A stretch of DNA of 64,000 nucleotides from Acinetobacter lwoffii (lineage in GTDB: Bacteria; Pseudomonadota; Gammaproteobacteria; Pseudomonadales; Moraxellaceae), in the NCBI RefSeq assembly GCF_024129355.1, contig NZ_JAMXXP010000002.1, positions 62,001 to 126,000 on the forward strand. Direction: 5' to 3'. Every line of letters begins with the position of its first letter. Position 1 is the stretch's first letter. The notes below the pieces were generated by a model that saw nothing but the letters and a program-made list of their open reading frames with translations, ran no database searches and was not told where the DNA came from. The translations under genes and the position numbers were made by a program. Shown piece by piece: positions 46,799-54,165 of the stretch.

Positions 46799-47473
46799 AT
46801 GCAAAAGCCGACTATAATTTTCGATATGGATGGCACTTTACTTGATCTTGCCTACGACGATTTCATCTGGAACGAGTTATTGCCTGTGCGTTATGCTGCC
46901 ACACATGGCTGTAGCTTGGAACACAGCCAGGCGACACTCTATGCATTCTATCAGGAACATAATCATACCTTAAACTGGTACTCTTCACGCTTCTGGACGG
47001 CTAAAGTCGAAGTCGATGTTCTGGCGATGCAAATTGAACATAAAGATAAAGTCGCCTTGCGCCCTCATTGTCTTGAATTACTCGATTATCTTAAAAATAA
47101 TGGCTATCCCATCTGGCTGGCCACCAATGCTGACTGTGCGGGTCTAGCATTTAAACTGGATCATTTGAATTTAAGAGATTATTTCGATGTCATCGTCAGT
47201 TCAGAAACGATCGGACATGCCAAAGAATTTATCGAGTTCTGGCAAGGCCTGAATGAACTGCATCCATTTGATCCTGCACATGCTTATTTTATTGATGATA
47301 CTGAAAAAGTCCTGAATGGGGCTCAAGCCTATGGCATTCAGAACCTGTTCAGCATCCAGCAGCCCTCTTCGGCCAAAGTCGCACGCGAGACTTGCAATTA
47401 TCCGATGCTGCACCAATTAACAGATTTAATCACTTATTTAAATCAGGCTGAGGTAGAGAAAAAATATGCGTAA
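46799..47473 (+). CDS. yrfG: GMP/IMP 5'-nucleotidase YrfG-like HAD hydrolase, with phage-supplied 5' end
   Basis: A 224-residue HAD phosphatase. Catalytic Asp9/Asp11 lie in IIFDMDGT, followed by LATNAD (motif II) and FIDDTEKVLNGAQAYG (motif IV). The cap region HTLNWYSSRFW also matches E. coli YrfG. YrfG dephosphorylates GMP and IMP. The first five codons (MQKPT) come from the prophage instead of the original MSKCSEKPT at 11833. A phage-borne TGGAG ribosome site stands ten bases before the ATG. The gene overlaps hslR by eight bases. Confidence 0.88.
   Translation: MQKPTIIFDMDGTLLDLAYDDFIWNELLPVRYAATHGCSLEHSQATLYAFYQEHNHTLNWYSSRFWTAKVEVDVLAMQIEHKDKVALRPHCLELLDYLKNNGYPIWLATNADCAGLAFKLDHLNLRDYFDVIVSSETIGHAKEFIEFWQGLNELHPFDPAHAYFIDDTEKVLNGAQAYGIQNLFSIQQPSSAKVARETCNYPMLHQLTDLITYLNQAEVEKKYA
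46814..46834. repeat. attR core (21-bp direct repeat, right copy)
   Basis: Identical to 11860-11880. It covers codons 6-12 of the reconstituted yrfG, including the catalytic Asp codons, which explains why the phage conserves it exactly. Confidence 0.9.
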
Positions 47474-47906
47474 ATCGTCTTTACCCGAAGATGCGGTAGG
47501 CATGCGTATAGACAAATGGCTTTGGGCAGCACGGTTTTTCAAGACCCGTTCCATTGCCAAACATGCAATTGAAGGTGGTAAAGTCCACCACAATGGTGAA
47601 CGTGTCAAAGTATCACGCGAAGTCCGTGTTGGCATGGAACTGACGATTCAGCAAGGCATCGACAAGAAAACTGTCCTGGTTAAAGAACTTTCTGATGTTC
47701 GCGGCCCTGCACCTGTGGCACAAAAACTGTATGAAGAAACCGAAGTCAGTATTGCTCGACGGGAATTGATTACCTCACAAAGAAAGTTGCATAATCTAGC
47801 TCGTCCCGATCATCGTCCAAGCAAGAAAGATCGCCGGGATATCAGTAAATTTAAAAATGAAAATAGTCAGAGTTTTGATCAGTCATGGTCGTATAATGAC
47901 GATTAA
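47466..47906 (+). CDS. hslR: Heat shock protein 15 (S4-domain RNA-binding)
   Basis: A 146-residue protein. The N-terminal S4 domain MRIDKWLWAARFFKTRSIAKHAIEGGKVHHNGERVKVSREVRVGMELTI is followed by a basic C-terminal helix and an acidic/Asn-rich tail. Hsp15 binds free 50S subunits with nascent chains after heat stress and promotes recycling of stalled complexes. It overlaps yrfG by eight bases, a pairing also seen in E. coli (yrfG-hslR), which supports the yrfG call. Confidence 0.92.
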   Translation: MRKSSLPEDAVGMRIDKWLWAARFFKTRSIAKHAIEGGKVHHNGERVKVSREVRVGMELTIQQGIDKKTVLVKELSDVRGPAPVAQKLYEETEVSIARRELITSQRKLHNLARPDHRPSKKDRRDISKFKNENSQSFDQSWSYNDD

Positions 47907-48051
47907 ATTCAAGCGTCAGAATGTGTCGTACATGCGCTGACATTGATAGAACACTAGGGAAAATTCTGTCACTATACGCCTGTGGAACAAAGCTCTAATT
48001 TAAGACATCCACTTGAGTACTAACTGAGTGACATCGTATTGAGGTTGTAAG

Positions 48052-49092
48052 ATGGATGAGAATAAAAACAAGGCGCTTAATGCTGCCTTAAGCCAGATTG
48101 AAAAACAGTTTGGTAAAAATACAGTCATGCGTCTTGGTGACAATACCGTTCAGGCTGTTGAAGCAGTATCTACAGGTTCTTTAACCCTGGATATCGCACT
48201 CGGTATTGGTGGCCTACCGAAGGGCCGTATCGTCGAGATTTATGGTCCTGAATCATCAGGTAAAACCACGATGACCCTGCAAGCAATTGCAGAATGTCAA
48301 AAAGCCGGTGGTACATGTGCATTTATCGATGCCGAACATGCACTTGATCCGCAATATGCGCGTAAACTTGGCGTAGATATTGATAACCTGCTGGTATCGC
48401 AGCCCGATCACGGTGAACAGGCACTTGAAATCGCAGATATGCTGGTACGCTCTGGTGCAATTGACATGATCGTGGTCGATTCTGTAGCTGCTCTAACGCC
48501 ACGTGCGGAAATTGAAGGCGAAATGGGTGACTCGCATATGGGTCTGCAAGCCCGTTTGATGAGCCAGGCACTGCGTAAAATCACCGGTAATGCCAAGCGT
48601 TCCAACTGTATGGTGATCTTCATTAACCAGATTCGTATGAAGATTGGTGTCATGTTCGGTAGCCCGGAAACCACGACTGGCGGTAACGCATTGAAGTTCT
48701 ATGCATCTGTACGTCTAGACATCCGTCGTATTGGTCAGGTGAAAGAAGGTGACGAGATCGTTGGTTCTGAAACCAAAGTCAAAGTCGTGAAAAACAAAAT
48801 GGCACCTCCATTTAGAGAAGCCCTGTTCCAGATTCTGTACGGCAAAGGCGTGAACCATCTGGGTGAATTGATCGATCTGGCTGTACAGCAAGAAATCGTG
48901 CAGAAAGCCGGTGCGTGGTATTCTTATCAAGGCGACAAAATTGGCCAAGGTAAGAACAATACCATCCGTTATCTGGAAGAGCATAAAGAAATGGCGCAAA
49001 CCATTGAAAAGCTGATTCGCGAGCAACTGCTGACCAAAGCCGTGATCACTGAAGAAGATAATAAAGAAGAAGCAGATCTTTTAGATGCCTAA
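48052..49092 (+). CDS. recA: Recombinase RecA
   Basis: A 346-residue protein. Walker [10 protein letters not shown] near residues 65-73, Walker B-like [22 protein letters not shown], loop [32 protein letters not shown] and a C-terminal acidic tail ([13 protein letters not shown]). It forms filaments on single-stranded DNA for homologous recombination and would also trigger CI self-cleavage of the prophage. The 145-base upstream gap shows no LexA box, in line with Acinetobacter lacking a canonical LexA. It is followed by recX. Confidence 0.98.
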   Translation: MDENKNKALNAALSQIEKQFGKNTVMRLGDNTVQAVEAVSTGSLTLDIALGIGGLPKGRIVEIYGPESSGKTTMTLQAIAECQKAGGTCAFIDAEHALDPQYARKLGVDIDNLLVSQPDHGEQALEIADMLVRSGAIDMIVVDSVAALTPRAEIEGEMGDSHMGLQARLMSQALRKITGNAKRSNCMVIFINQIRMKIGVMFGSPETTTGGNALKFYASVRLDIRRIGQVKEGDEIVGSETKVKVVKNKMAPPFREALFQILYGKGVNHLGELIDLAVQQEIVQKAGAWYSYQGDKIGQGKNNTIRYLEEHKEMAQTIEKLIREQLLTKAVITEEDNKEEADLLDA

Positions 49093-49128
49093 TCTATTAT
49101 TATCTGCCTAGTCTTTAAACATCACGAC

Positions 49129-49151
49129 ACAGCGCCCTACGGGGCGTTTTG
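49129..49151 (+). terminator. Terminator between recA and recX
   Basis: GCGCCC-TAC-GGGGCG followed by TTTTG. The tail is short, so some read-through into recX is likely. Confidence 0.7.
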
Positions 49152-49185
49152 TTATTATGGGTAGATGATAAAATGCGAGAGAAAG

Positions 49186-49797
49186 ATGTCAGAGGCAAAA
49201 TTCAGCAAACTGCTCGATTATGAAACTTTAAAACAGCAATTTGGCGATGCTGACGATCAATCGACCCAGCACAATACCGCAAAACCAGCACCGGCTTTCG
49301 ATCCGGAAGAGCGCCTGTTTGATACTTCTAGTGATGAAAAGAAAAAACCGGGCTTAACTGGCTCCCGTTTGCGTTCTTATGCCTTTGCCGTACTGACCCG
49401 CAAGGAATATGCCAAAGCCGAACTGATCGAGAAGCTATGCCTATATGCAGAGGATCGCGATGAAGTACTAGAATTAGTTGAAGAATTATCACGAGAGAAT
49501 TATCAGAGTGATCAGCGTGTCGCAGAAACCATGCTGTCGAGCCAAAAGCGTAAAGGCAAAGGCCCCAATCAGATTAAAATGAAATTAAAAAACAAGAAAG
49601 TTGATACGGCTTTAATCGCAGAAGAACTGAAAGAAACTGACTGGGTGCAGCAAGCCTATGCGCTGAAAGTCAAAAAATATGGGGCGGAAGTTACTAAAGA
49701 TCCGAAGCTCAAGGCCAAACAGATCCGTTTTCTGATGTACCGTGGTTTTGAAATGGATACGATTATTAAGGCGATTAACCGTAAAGTGGAAGATTAA
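49186..49797 (+). CDS. recX: RecX regulatory protein
   Basis: About 203 residues from MSEAKFSKLLDYETLKQQFG, where GAGAGAAAG precedes the ATG; an ATG seven codons upstream is possible. The RecX three-helix repeats are visible (SRLRSYAFAVLTRKEYAKAELIEKLCLYAEDRDEVLELVEELSRENYQSDQRVAETML, KFLMYRGFEMDTI-like end). The N-terminal ~55 residues are extra and acidic. RecX binds RecA filaments and limits recombinase activity. Confidence 0.9.
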   Translation: MSEAKFSKLLDYETLKQQFGDADDQSTQHNTAKPAPAFDPEERLFDTSSDEKKKPGLTGSRLRSYAFAVLTRKEYAKAELIEKLCLYAEDRDEVLELVEELSRENYQSDQRVAETMLSSQKRKGKGPNQIKMKLKNKKVDTALIAEELKETDWVQQAYALKVKKYGAEVTKDPKLKAKQIRFLMYRGFEMDTIIKAINRKVED

Positions 49798-49981
49798 TTT
49801 GTATTCAGATTCATTAATAGACCCACTACAAAAGTGTTTGCAGATTGATCTTAAAATGAGAAAATCAGTTCGCTAGCAGAACGAATTATCGGGATAATAA
49901 AATATTAAAAATTAGCTGATATTAGAAGTGAGCTTTGAGATTAATAGGCTGGGATAAAATGTTTTTATTATTGAAAAATAT

Positions 49982-50095
<114 letters not shown>

Positions 50096-50379
50096 TTACA
50101 AAAACAGAGTATAGAGATTTTTAATCAAGTTGCAAGCTTTGTTCCTTAAAATAATCCATCAAGCTATCCGTTTGATTATTTTAAAAACAATATTAATATT
50201 TCTGCTGATTTTCAAGCGATCTTCACAATCAATCCATCAACACCCAGATTCGCATGATCTTTGTAAAACCTTGTTGCAATTTCTAAAAATGCCGTTTTTA
50301 ATGTGTGCAATGTATATGAATGATCTTCTTTAAAAGATGAGCAGCGGATACGTATCTCACAAAGAATTATGGAAATTTT

Positions 50380-51177
50380 ATGATGTTTAAAAAGACCGTA
50401 TTGTGTGCAGTGACAGCACTCTTTACCACACCGCTATTTGCCAATATTCCAATTGAATCGCGTGGCTTGAGCCAGACTGCCAATCAAGCGTCAATGAATA
50501 CCCAGTCTGCGAGTTCTGCCGGCGTATCGACACCTGTGCAAACCAATACCAGCTGGCAGATTATGCAAAAAAACCAGCAACTGGAAAGTGATCTGCGGAT
50601 CTTGCGCGGCAAAATGGAAGAACAGGAAAATGAAATTGCCCAACTGAAAAGCGAACTGACCAATCGCTATGCCGATCTCGATCAGCGTCTTGAACTGTTG
50701 CAGCAAAAAATTGAACCTGCTGAAGACAATCCAACGGAGGAAAACCCACAGGATACTGCACCCAGCCTAAATACAAATAAGGTCAATACAGCGAGCAGCG
50801 GACAGCAACCTGCTGAGCTGGAAAAAGCAGCTTATACCGTGGCTTTAGATGCTTATAAAAATGGCGGTGCAGCCAAAGCCATTGCCCCGATGCAAAACTT
50901 TATTAAAAACAATCCGAATAGCGTTTATATCAGCAATGCTTATTTCTGGTTAGCGGAATTCAATCTGGCGATTGACCCACCAAAATTTGCTGAAGCGAAA
51001 CGTAATTATCTGATTGTCGTTGACCGTTACCCAAATTCCGCGAAAGCCTCCACTGCCCTGTATCAGCTTTATAACATCAGCAAAGATGTCGAAAAGAATG
51101 CTACGCTTGCTTCACAATATAAAACAAAGCTACTGAAGAATTATCCGAAAGCTGAGGAAATTAAATTTCTTAAGTAA
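50380..51177 (+). CDS. cpoB: CpoB/YbgF-like periplasmic cell-division coordinator
   Basis: A 265-residue protein. A signal peptide (MMFKKTVLCAVTALFTTPLFA) is followed by an N-terminal coiled coil (QLESDLRILRGKMEEQENEIAQLKSELTNRYADLDQRLELLQQKI). A Thr/Asn/Pro-rich linker and a TPR domain come next (AAYTVALDAYKNGGAAKAIAPMQNFIKNNP...AYFWLAEFNLA...AEAKRNYLIVVDRYPNSAKASTALYQL). Such proteins tie outer-membrane constriction by Tol-Pal to peptidoglycan synthesis. It lies apart from tolB/pal here. Confidence 0.85.
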   Translation: MMFKKTVLCAVTALFTTPLFANIPIESRGLSQTANQASMNTQSASSAGVSTPVQTNTSWQIMQKNQQLESDLRILRGKMEEQENEIAQLKSELTNRYADLDQRLELLQQKIEPAEDNPTEENPQDTAPSLNTNKVNTASSGQQPAELEKAAYTVALDAYKNGGAAKAIAPMQNFIKNNPNSVYISNAYFWLAEFNLAIDPPKFAEAKRNYLIVVDRYPNSAKASTALYQLYNISKDVEKNATLASQYKTKLLKNYPKAEEIKFLK

Positions 51178-51194
51178 AATAGAAATTCCCAAAA

Positions 51195-51224
51195 TAAAAA
51201 AGACACCTTCAGGTGTCTTTTTTA
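51195..51224. terminator. Bidirectional terminator between cpoB and lpxA
   Basis: AAAAAGACACCT-TC-AGGTGTCTTTTTT is a perfect inverted repeat with T-runs on both strands between converging genes. Confidence 0.92.
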
Positions 51225-51237
51225 TTACCTCAAACAT

Positions 51238-52026
51238 TTAGCGCACAATGCCGCGCTTCGACTGTTCAAGAGAGTCAATTAGACGTTGTACTTCAGCCAC
51301 TTCCGGCAAAATTCCTGTACGGATCTGCTCGATTGCTTCCTGAGTTGTTAAACCTGATTTATAAATCAGTTTAAAGGCATCACGTAAACCGCTAATCACT
51401 GTCTTTGACCAGCCTTTACGACGCATACCTTCAATATTCATGGCAAATGCATGCGCAGGATTACCTGAAACCATCACATAAGCCGGTACATCTTTTAGAA
51501 TCAGTGATGCACCACCAATCATGCTATAAGAATCAATCTTACAGAACTGATGAATGCCCGAGTTTCCGCCAATGACGACGTAGTCCCCGACATGGACATG
51601 TCCAGCCACACCGACATTATTGGCAAAGATATTATAATCCCCGACCATACAGTCATGTGCAATATGCGTATTTACCATGAGCAGGTTATGACTACCGATT
51701 TTGGTAATGCTATTGTCCTGAACTGTACCACGATGCAGACTGCAGTGTTCACGAATCTTGTTGTGATCGCCAATCTCAAGCCAGGTTTCTTCACCGGCAT
51801 ACTTAAGATCCTGACACACCTCACCTACACTGGCGAACTGGAAAATTTCATTATATTCACCTATACGCGTATAGCCACCCACCACTACGTGTGAATGAAG
51901 TTTGCTACCCGCACCAATAGTGACATTTGGCCCGATAATACAATATGGGCCAATTTCTACATCAGCAGCAATGACTGCTGACGGGTCAATAATGGCAGTT
52001 GGATGAATAAGGGGATTATTGCTCAT
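51238..52026 (-). CDS. lpxA: UDP-N-acetylglucosamine acyltransferase LpxA
   Basis: A 262-residue protein from MSNNPLIHPTAIIDPSAVIAADVEIGPYCIIGPNV. The ATGA overlap with fabZ fixes the start (a 25-codon longer frame exists). Left-handed beta-helix hexapeptides fill most of the protein, with catalytic-His region NTHIAHDCMVGD and IHQFCKIDSYSMIGG. The C-terminus is the usual helical bundle. It catalyses the first step of lipid A synthesis. It is the last gene of the minus-strand envelope operon. Confidence 0.95.
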   Translation of the reverse strand: MSNNPLIHPTAIIDPSAVIAADVEIGPYCIIGPNVTIGAGSKLHSHVVVGGYTRIGEYNEIFQFASVGEVCQDLKYAGEETWLEIGDHNKIREHCSLHRGTVQDNSITKIGSHNLLMVNTHIAHDCMVGDYNIFANNVGVAGHVHVGDYVVIGGNSGIHQFCKIDSYSMIGGASLILKDVPAYVMVSGNPAHAFAMNIEGMRRKGWSKTVISGLRDAFKLIYKSGLTTQEAIEQIRTGILPEVAEVQRLIDSLEQSKRGIVR

Positions 52027-52511
52027 GCCTGCTCGACTTTTTGATGCGAAACCATAATTTCCGCGGTTGTTGCGACGACGCCATCTACAGTGGCAATACA
52101 ATTATATTTGTAAATGCCCCGCTTTTGCATCACTAATTCAGATTTTAAAACCAATTGGTCACCTGCAACCACCTGTTTTTTAAATCTAACTTTTTCCGCA
52201 CCGGCAAACAGAAACAAAGAACCCTCACTTGGCACTTCGTTATTCATCACAAAACCCAGAATTCCAGAGATTTGTGCCAGTGCCTCAACAATCAGTACAC
52301 CTGGCATAATTGGATAATTCGGAAAATGGCCTTGTAAAAACTCTTCATTAATTGAGACGTTTTTATAACCAACAATGCCATTATCGGTAATTTCGACGAC
52401 GCGATCAACCAATAAAAATGGATAGCGATGGGGCAAATATTCACGAATCTTTTGAATATTCATTGGCAATTCAGGCTTCGTGAATGTAGGCAAATTCGAC
52501 TCTGTCATCAT
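52023..52511 (-). CDS. fabZ: 3-hydroxyacyl-ACP dehydratase FabZ
   Basis: A 162-residue hot-dog fold enzyme. The catalytic His lies in YLPHRYPFLLVDRVVEI and the Glu region in HFPNYPIMPGVLIVEALAQISG. FVMNNE and FLFAGAEKVRFKKQVVAGDQL complete the pattern. It dehydrates 3-hydroxyacyl-ACP in fatty-acid elongation and competes with LpxA/LpxD for 3-hydroxyacyl-ACP, which fits the shared operon. Confidence 0.95.
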   Translation of the reverse strand: MMTESNLPTFTKPELPMNIQKIREYLPHRYPFLLVDRVVEITDNGIVGYKNVSINEEFLQGHFPNYPIMPGVLIVEALAQISGILGFVMNNEVPSEGSLFLFAGAEKVRFKKQVVAGDQLVLKSELVMQKRGIYKYNCIATVDGVVATTAEIMVSHQKVEQA

Positions 52512-52513
52512 AA

Positions 52514-53584
52514 TTATTTACGCAACTTAAATGTTGATTCAATGGACTCAATCTGAGATTGCATATGATCTAGTCGTTTGATCACCTGGGTCAATGGCAC
52601 ATCTGCTAATTGTCTGAGGCGAACCACGGTACGTTTCCATTTCTGGTTTTCAAACAGACCAATCCCGGATGAATATTTTCCAGCTTCAGAAATATTATTT
52701 GTCACCATTGACATTCCGGTCAACATCACATTATCGGCAATATTCAAGTGTCCAGAAATCGCAGAGGCTCCACCAATGATACAGTTTTTGCCAATTGAAA
52801 CACTTCCTGCAACGGCAGTTTTTGCAGCAATTGCGGTATGTGCACCAATTTTAACGTTATGCGCGATTTGCACAAGATTATCAATAATAACACCCTGTTG
52901 CAAAATCGTATCATCCAGCGCACCACGGTCTACGCTACAATTTGACCCAATACGCACATCATCTTCAATGCGTACAGAACCTAATTGCGCAATACGGTGC
53001 CATTTCCCTTGATAAGGTGCAAAACCAAACCCTTCGCTGCCAATCACGCTATTGGCATGAATACGTACCCGATTACCAATTTTTGCTGCGCCGGTGAGGG
53101 TCACATGTGAGTCAATAAAACAGTCCTGACCGATCTCGACATCATCATCGATCTGCACATGCGCCTGAACAATCGTATTCGCACCCACGACACAATGCTC
53201 ACCAATCACCACATAATGACCAATATAAGCATCGTCCGCAATCACTGCCGACGGGTGAATTTGAGCAGTACTCTCAATGCCGCGCTGGCGATGTTTTTTC
53301 TCAAAGACATGCGTCAGAATCGCGAAAGCCAGATAGGGATTTGCCACAACAATAAAGTTTTGATGTGAAGTTATCTGTTGTTTTAGTTCAGCCGTGACAA
53401 TTAAAGCACCTGCCTGACTTTGATTGGCCTGCTCTACATATTTATCGGCATTCACAAATGCCAGATCGTGTGAAGTTGCCTGTTCAAGACTGGCCAAAGC
53501 ACTCAAACGTAAATCTGTCTGACCTATGCACTCGCCCTGAACCAGGCGAGCGAGATCAGCTAACTGAAGCTGTTGATGATTCAT
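52514..53584 (-). CDS. lpxD: UDP-3-O-acylglucosamine N-acyltransferase LpxD
   Basis: A 356-residue protein: an N-terminal uridine-binding domain ([42 protein letters not shown]), then hexapeptide beta-helix ([23 protein letters not shown]...), catalytic His segment [21 protein letters not shown] and a C-terminal helix. It adds the third acyl group of lipid A. It is separated from skp and fabZ by only 2-3 bases. Confidence 0.95.
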   Translation of the reverse strand: MNHQQLQLADLARLVQGECIGQTDLRLSALASLEQATSHDLAFVNADKYVEQANQSQAGALIVTAELKQQITSHQNFIVVANPYLAFAILTHVFEKKHRQRGIESTAQIHPSAVIADDAYIGHYVVIGEHCVVGANTIVQAHVQIDDDVEIGQDCFIDSHVTLTGAAKIGNRVRIHANSVIGSEGFGFAPYQGKWHRIAQLGSVRIEDDVRIGSNCSVDRGALDDTILQQGVIIDNLVQIAHNVKIGAHTAIAAKTAVAGSVSIGKNCIIGGASAISGHLNIADNVMLTGMSMVTNNISEAGKYSSGIGLFENQKWKRTVVRLRQLADVPLTQVIKRLDHMQSQIESIESTFKLRK

Positions 53585-53587
53585 TGA

Positions 53588-54097
53588 TTATTTAATTGCA
53601 TTAACCTTTTGAATCATTTTATCAGTTAAATCATATTTAGCATCATAAGCAAGCGCTGAATTTTTATTTAAAACCACATCCAGGTTGTTTTCTCTACGCA
53701 ATTGTTCAGCAATTTGCTTTACACGTGCATCAAATACAATTCGGATCTGCTGAATCGAGCTTTGAACATTCGTCTGTACAGATTGTTGTAACTGATTTAA
53801 TTCTTGAAGCTTAGTCTGATATTGCGCAGACATTTTCTGTTTTTCAGTCTCACTGAGCTTGGTATTGGATTGAGCACGTTGCTGCAAAGCTTCCAGCTCT
53901 TTGCTGAGTTGCTCAATTTTGGTGGTTTGTGGCTGAATTTTTTGCTGAAACGCCGTGTTTTGTTGTTTCAGATAAGTACTACCTTCAACCACACGCTCCA
54001 AGTCAATTATCCCCATACTGGCCGCTTGAGTTAAAGGTGCAACACTTGCCAAAGCCAGGCTCATTGCCATCATCATTTTTTTCATATTCTTACTCAT
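53588..54097 (-). CDS. skp: Skp/OmpH periplasmic chaperone
   Basis: A 169-residue protein. The signal peptide MKKMMMAMSLALASVAPLTQA (start possibly four codons downstream of the listed ATG) precedes GIIDLERVVEGSTYLKQQNTAF, long Gln-rich helices (KIEQLSKELEALQQRAQ...YQTKLQELNQLQQSVQTNVQSS) and NNLDVVLNKNSALAYD. Skp trimers hold unfolded outer-membrane proteins before delivery to BamA, encoded next upstream. Confidence 0.9.
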   Translation of the reverse strand: MSKNMKKMMMAMSLALASVAPLTQAASMGIIDLERVVEGSTYLKQQNTAFQQKIQPQTTKIEQLSKELEALQQRAQSNTKLSETEKQKMSAQYQTKLQELNQLQQSVQTNVQSSIQQIRIVFDARVKQIAEQLRRENNLDVVLNKNSALAYDAKYDLTDKMIQKVNAIK

Positions 54098-54100
54098 TCA

Positions 54101-54141
54101 AAAAAATTTGCTCACAAAACCTGAAGGCTTTATGAGCAAAA
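54101..54141 (-). terminator. Hairpin with T-run between bamA and skp
   Basis: On the minus strand TTGCTCA and TGAGCAA form a stem around an 18-base loop and are followed by seven T. It can reduce read-through from bamA to skp and the lipid A genes. Confidence 0.6.
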
Positions 54142-54165
54142 TTTAGTTTCTAGGTCAAAACGATT

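Larger units (their letters stand above)
11860..46834. mobile_element. Complete temperate prophage, T7-like virion with lambda-like control, integrated in yrfG
   Basis: The element is about 34.95 kb between 21-bp att repeats. It contains a full set of temperate-phage modules: integrase/excisionase, repressor/Cro with shared operators, O/P replication, RecT/nuclease recombination, virion, packaging and lysis. Every essential gene seen has an intact reading frame, so it could be inducible. Structural gene order (portal, scaffold, capsid, tubular A, tubular B, GNAT, internal virion proteins, TerS, TerL, spike) parallels T7-type podoviruses. Regulation and replication parallel lambdoid phages. 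No phage RNA polymerase is seen. Confidence 0.93.

Noticed and set aside
11860..46834. Phage RNA polymerase gene or T7-type promoters to match the T7-like virion
   Set aside because: No frame of about 800-900 residues with polymerase motifs exists. The large frames are virion proteins. No T7-type promoter sequence was noticed.
47907..48051. SOS (LexA) box upstream of recA
   Set aside because: No CTGT-N8-ACAG palindrome or UmuDAb-like inverted repeat is visible, and Acinetobacter is known to lack a canonical LexA.
49798..49981. tRNA or additional small RNA beside the SRP RNA
   Set aside because: No cloverleaf or other recognisable fold is seen, only AT-rich sequence.
50130..50333. A 67-codon open frame between the SRP RNA and cpoB
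   Set aside because: Non-ATG start, no ribosome site, low-complexity Leu/Ile/Lys composition of AT-rich DNA. It looks like chance.
52027..52101. 25-codon longer LpxA
   Set aside because: It lies inside fabZ, contains a Cys/Arg-rich non-family sequence, and the ATGA overlap start gives the standard 262-residue LpxA.
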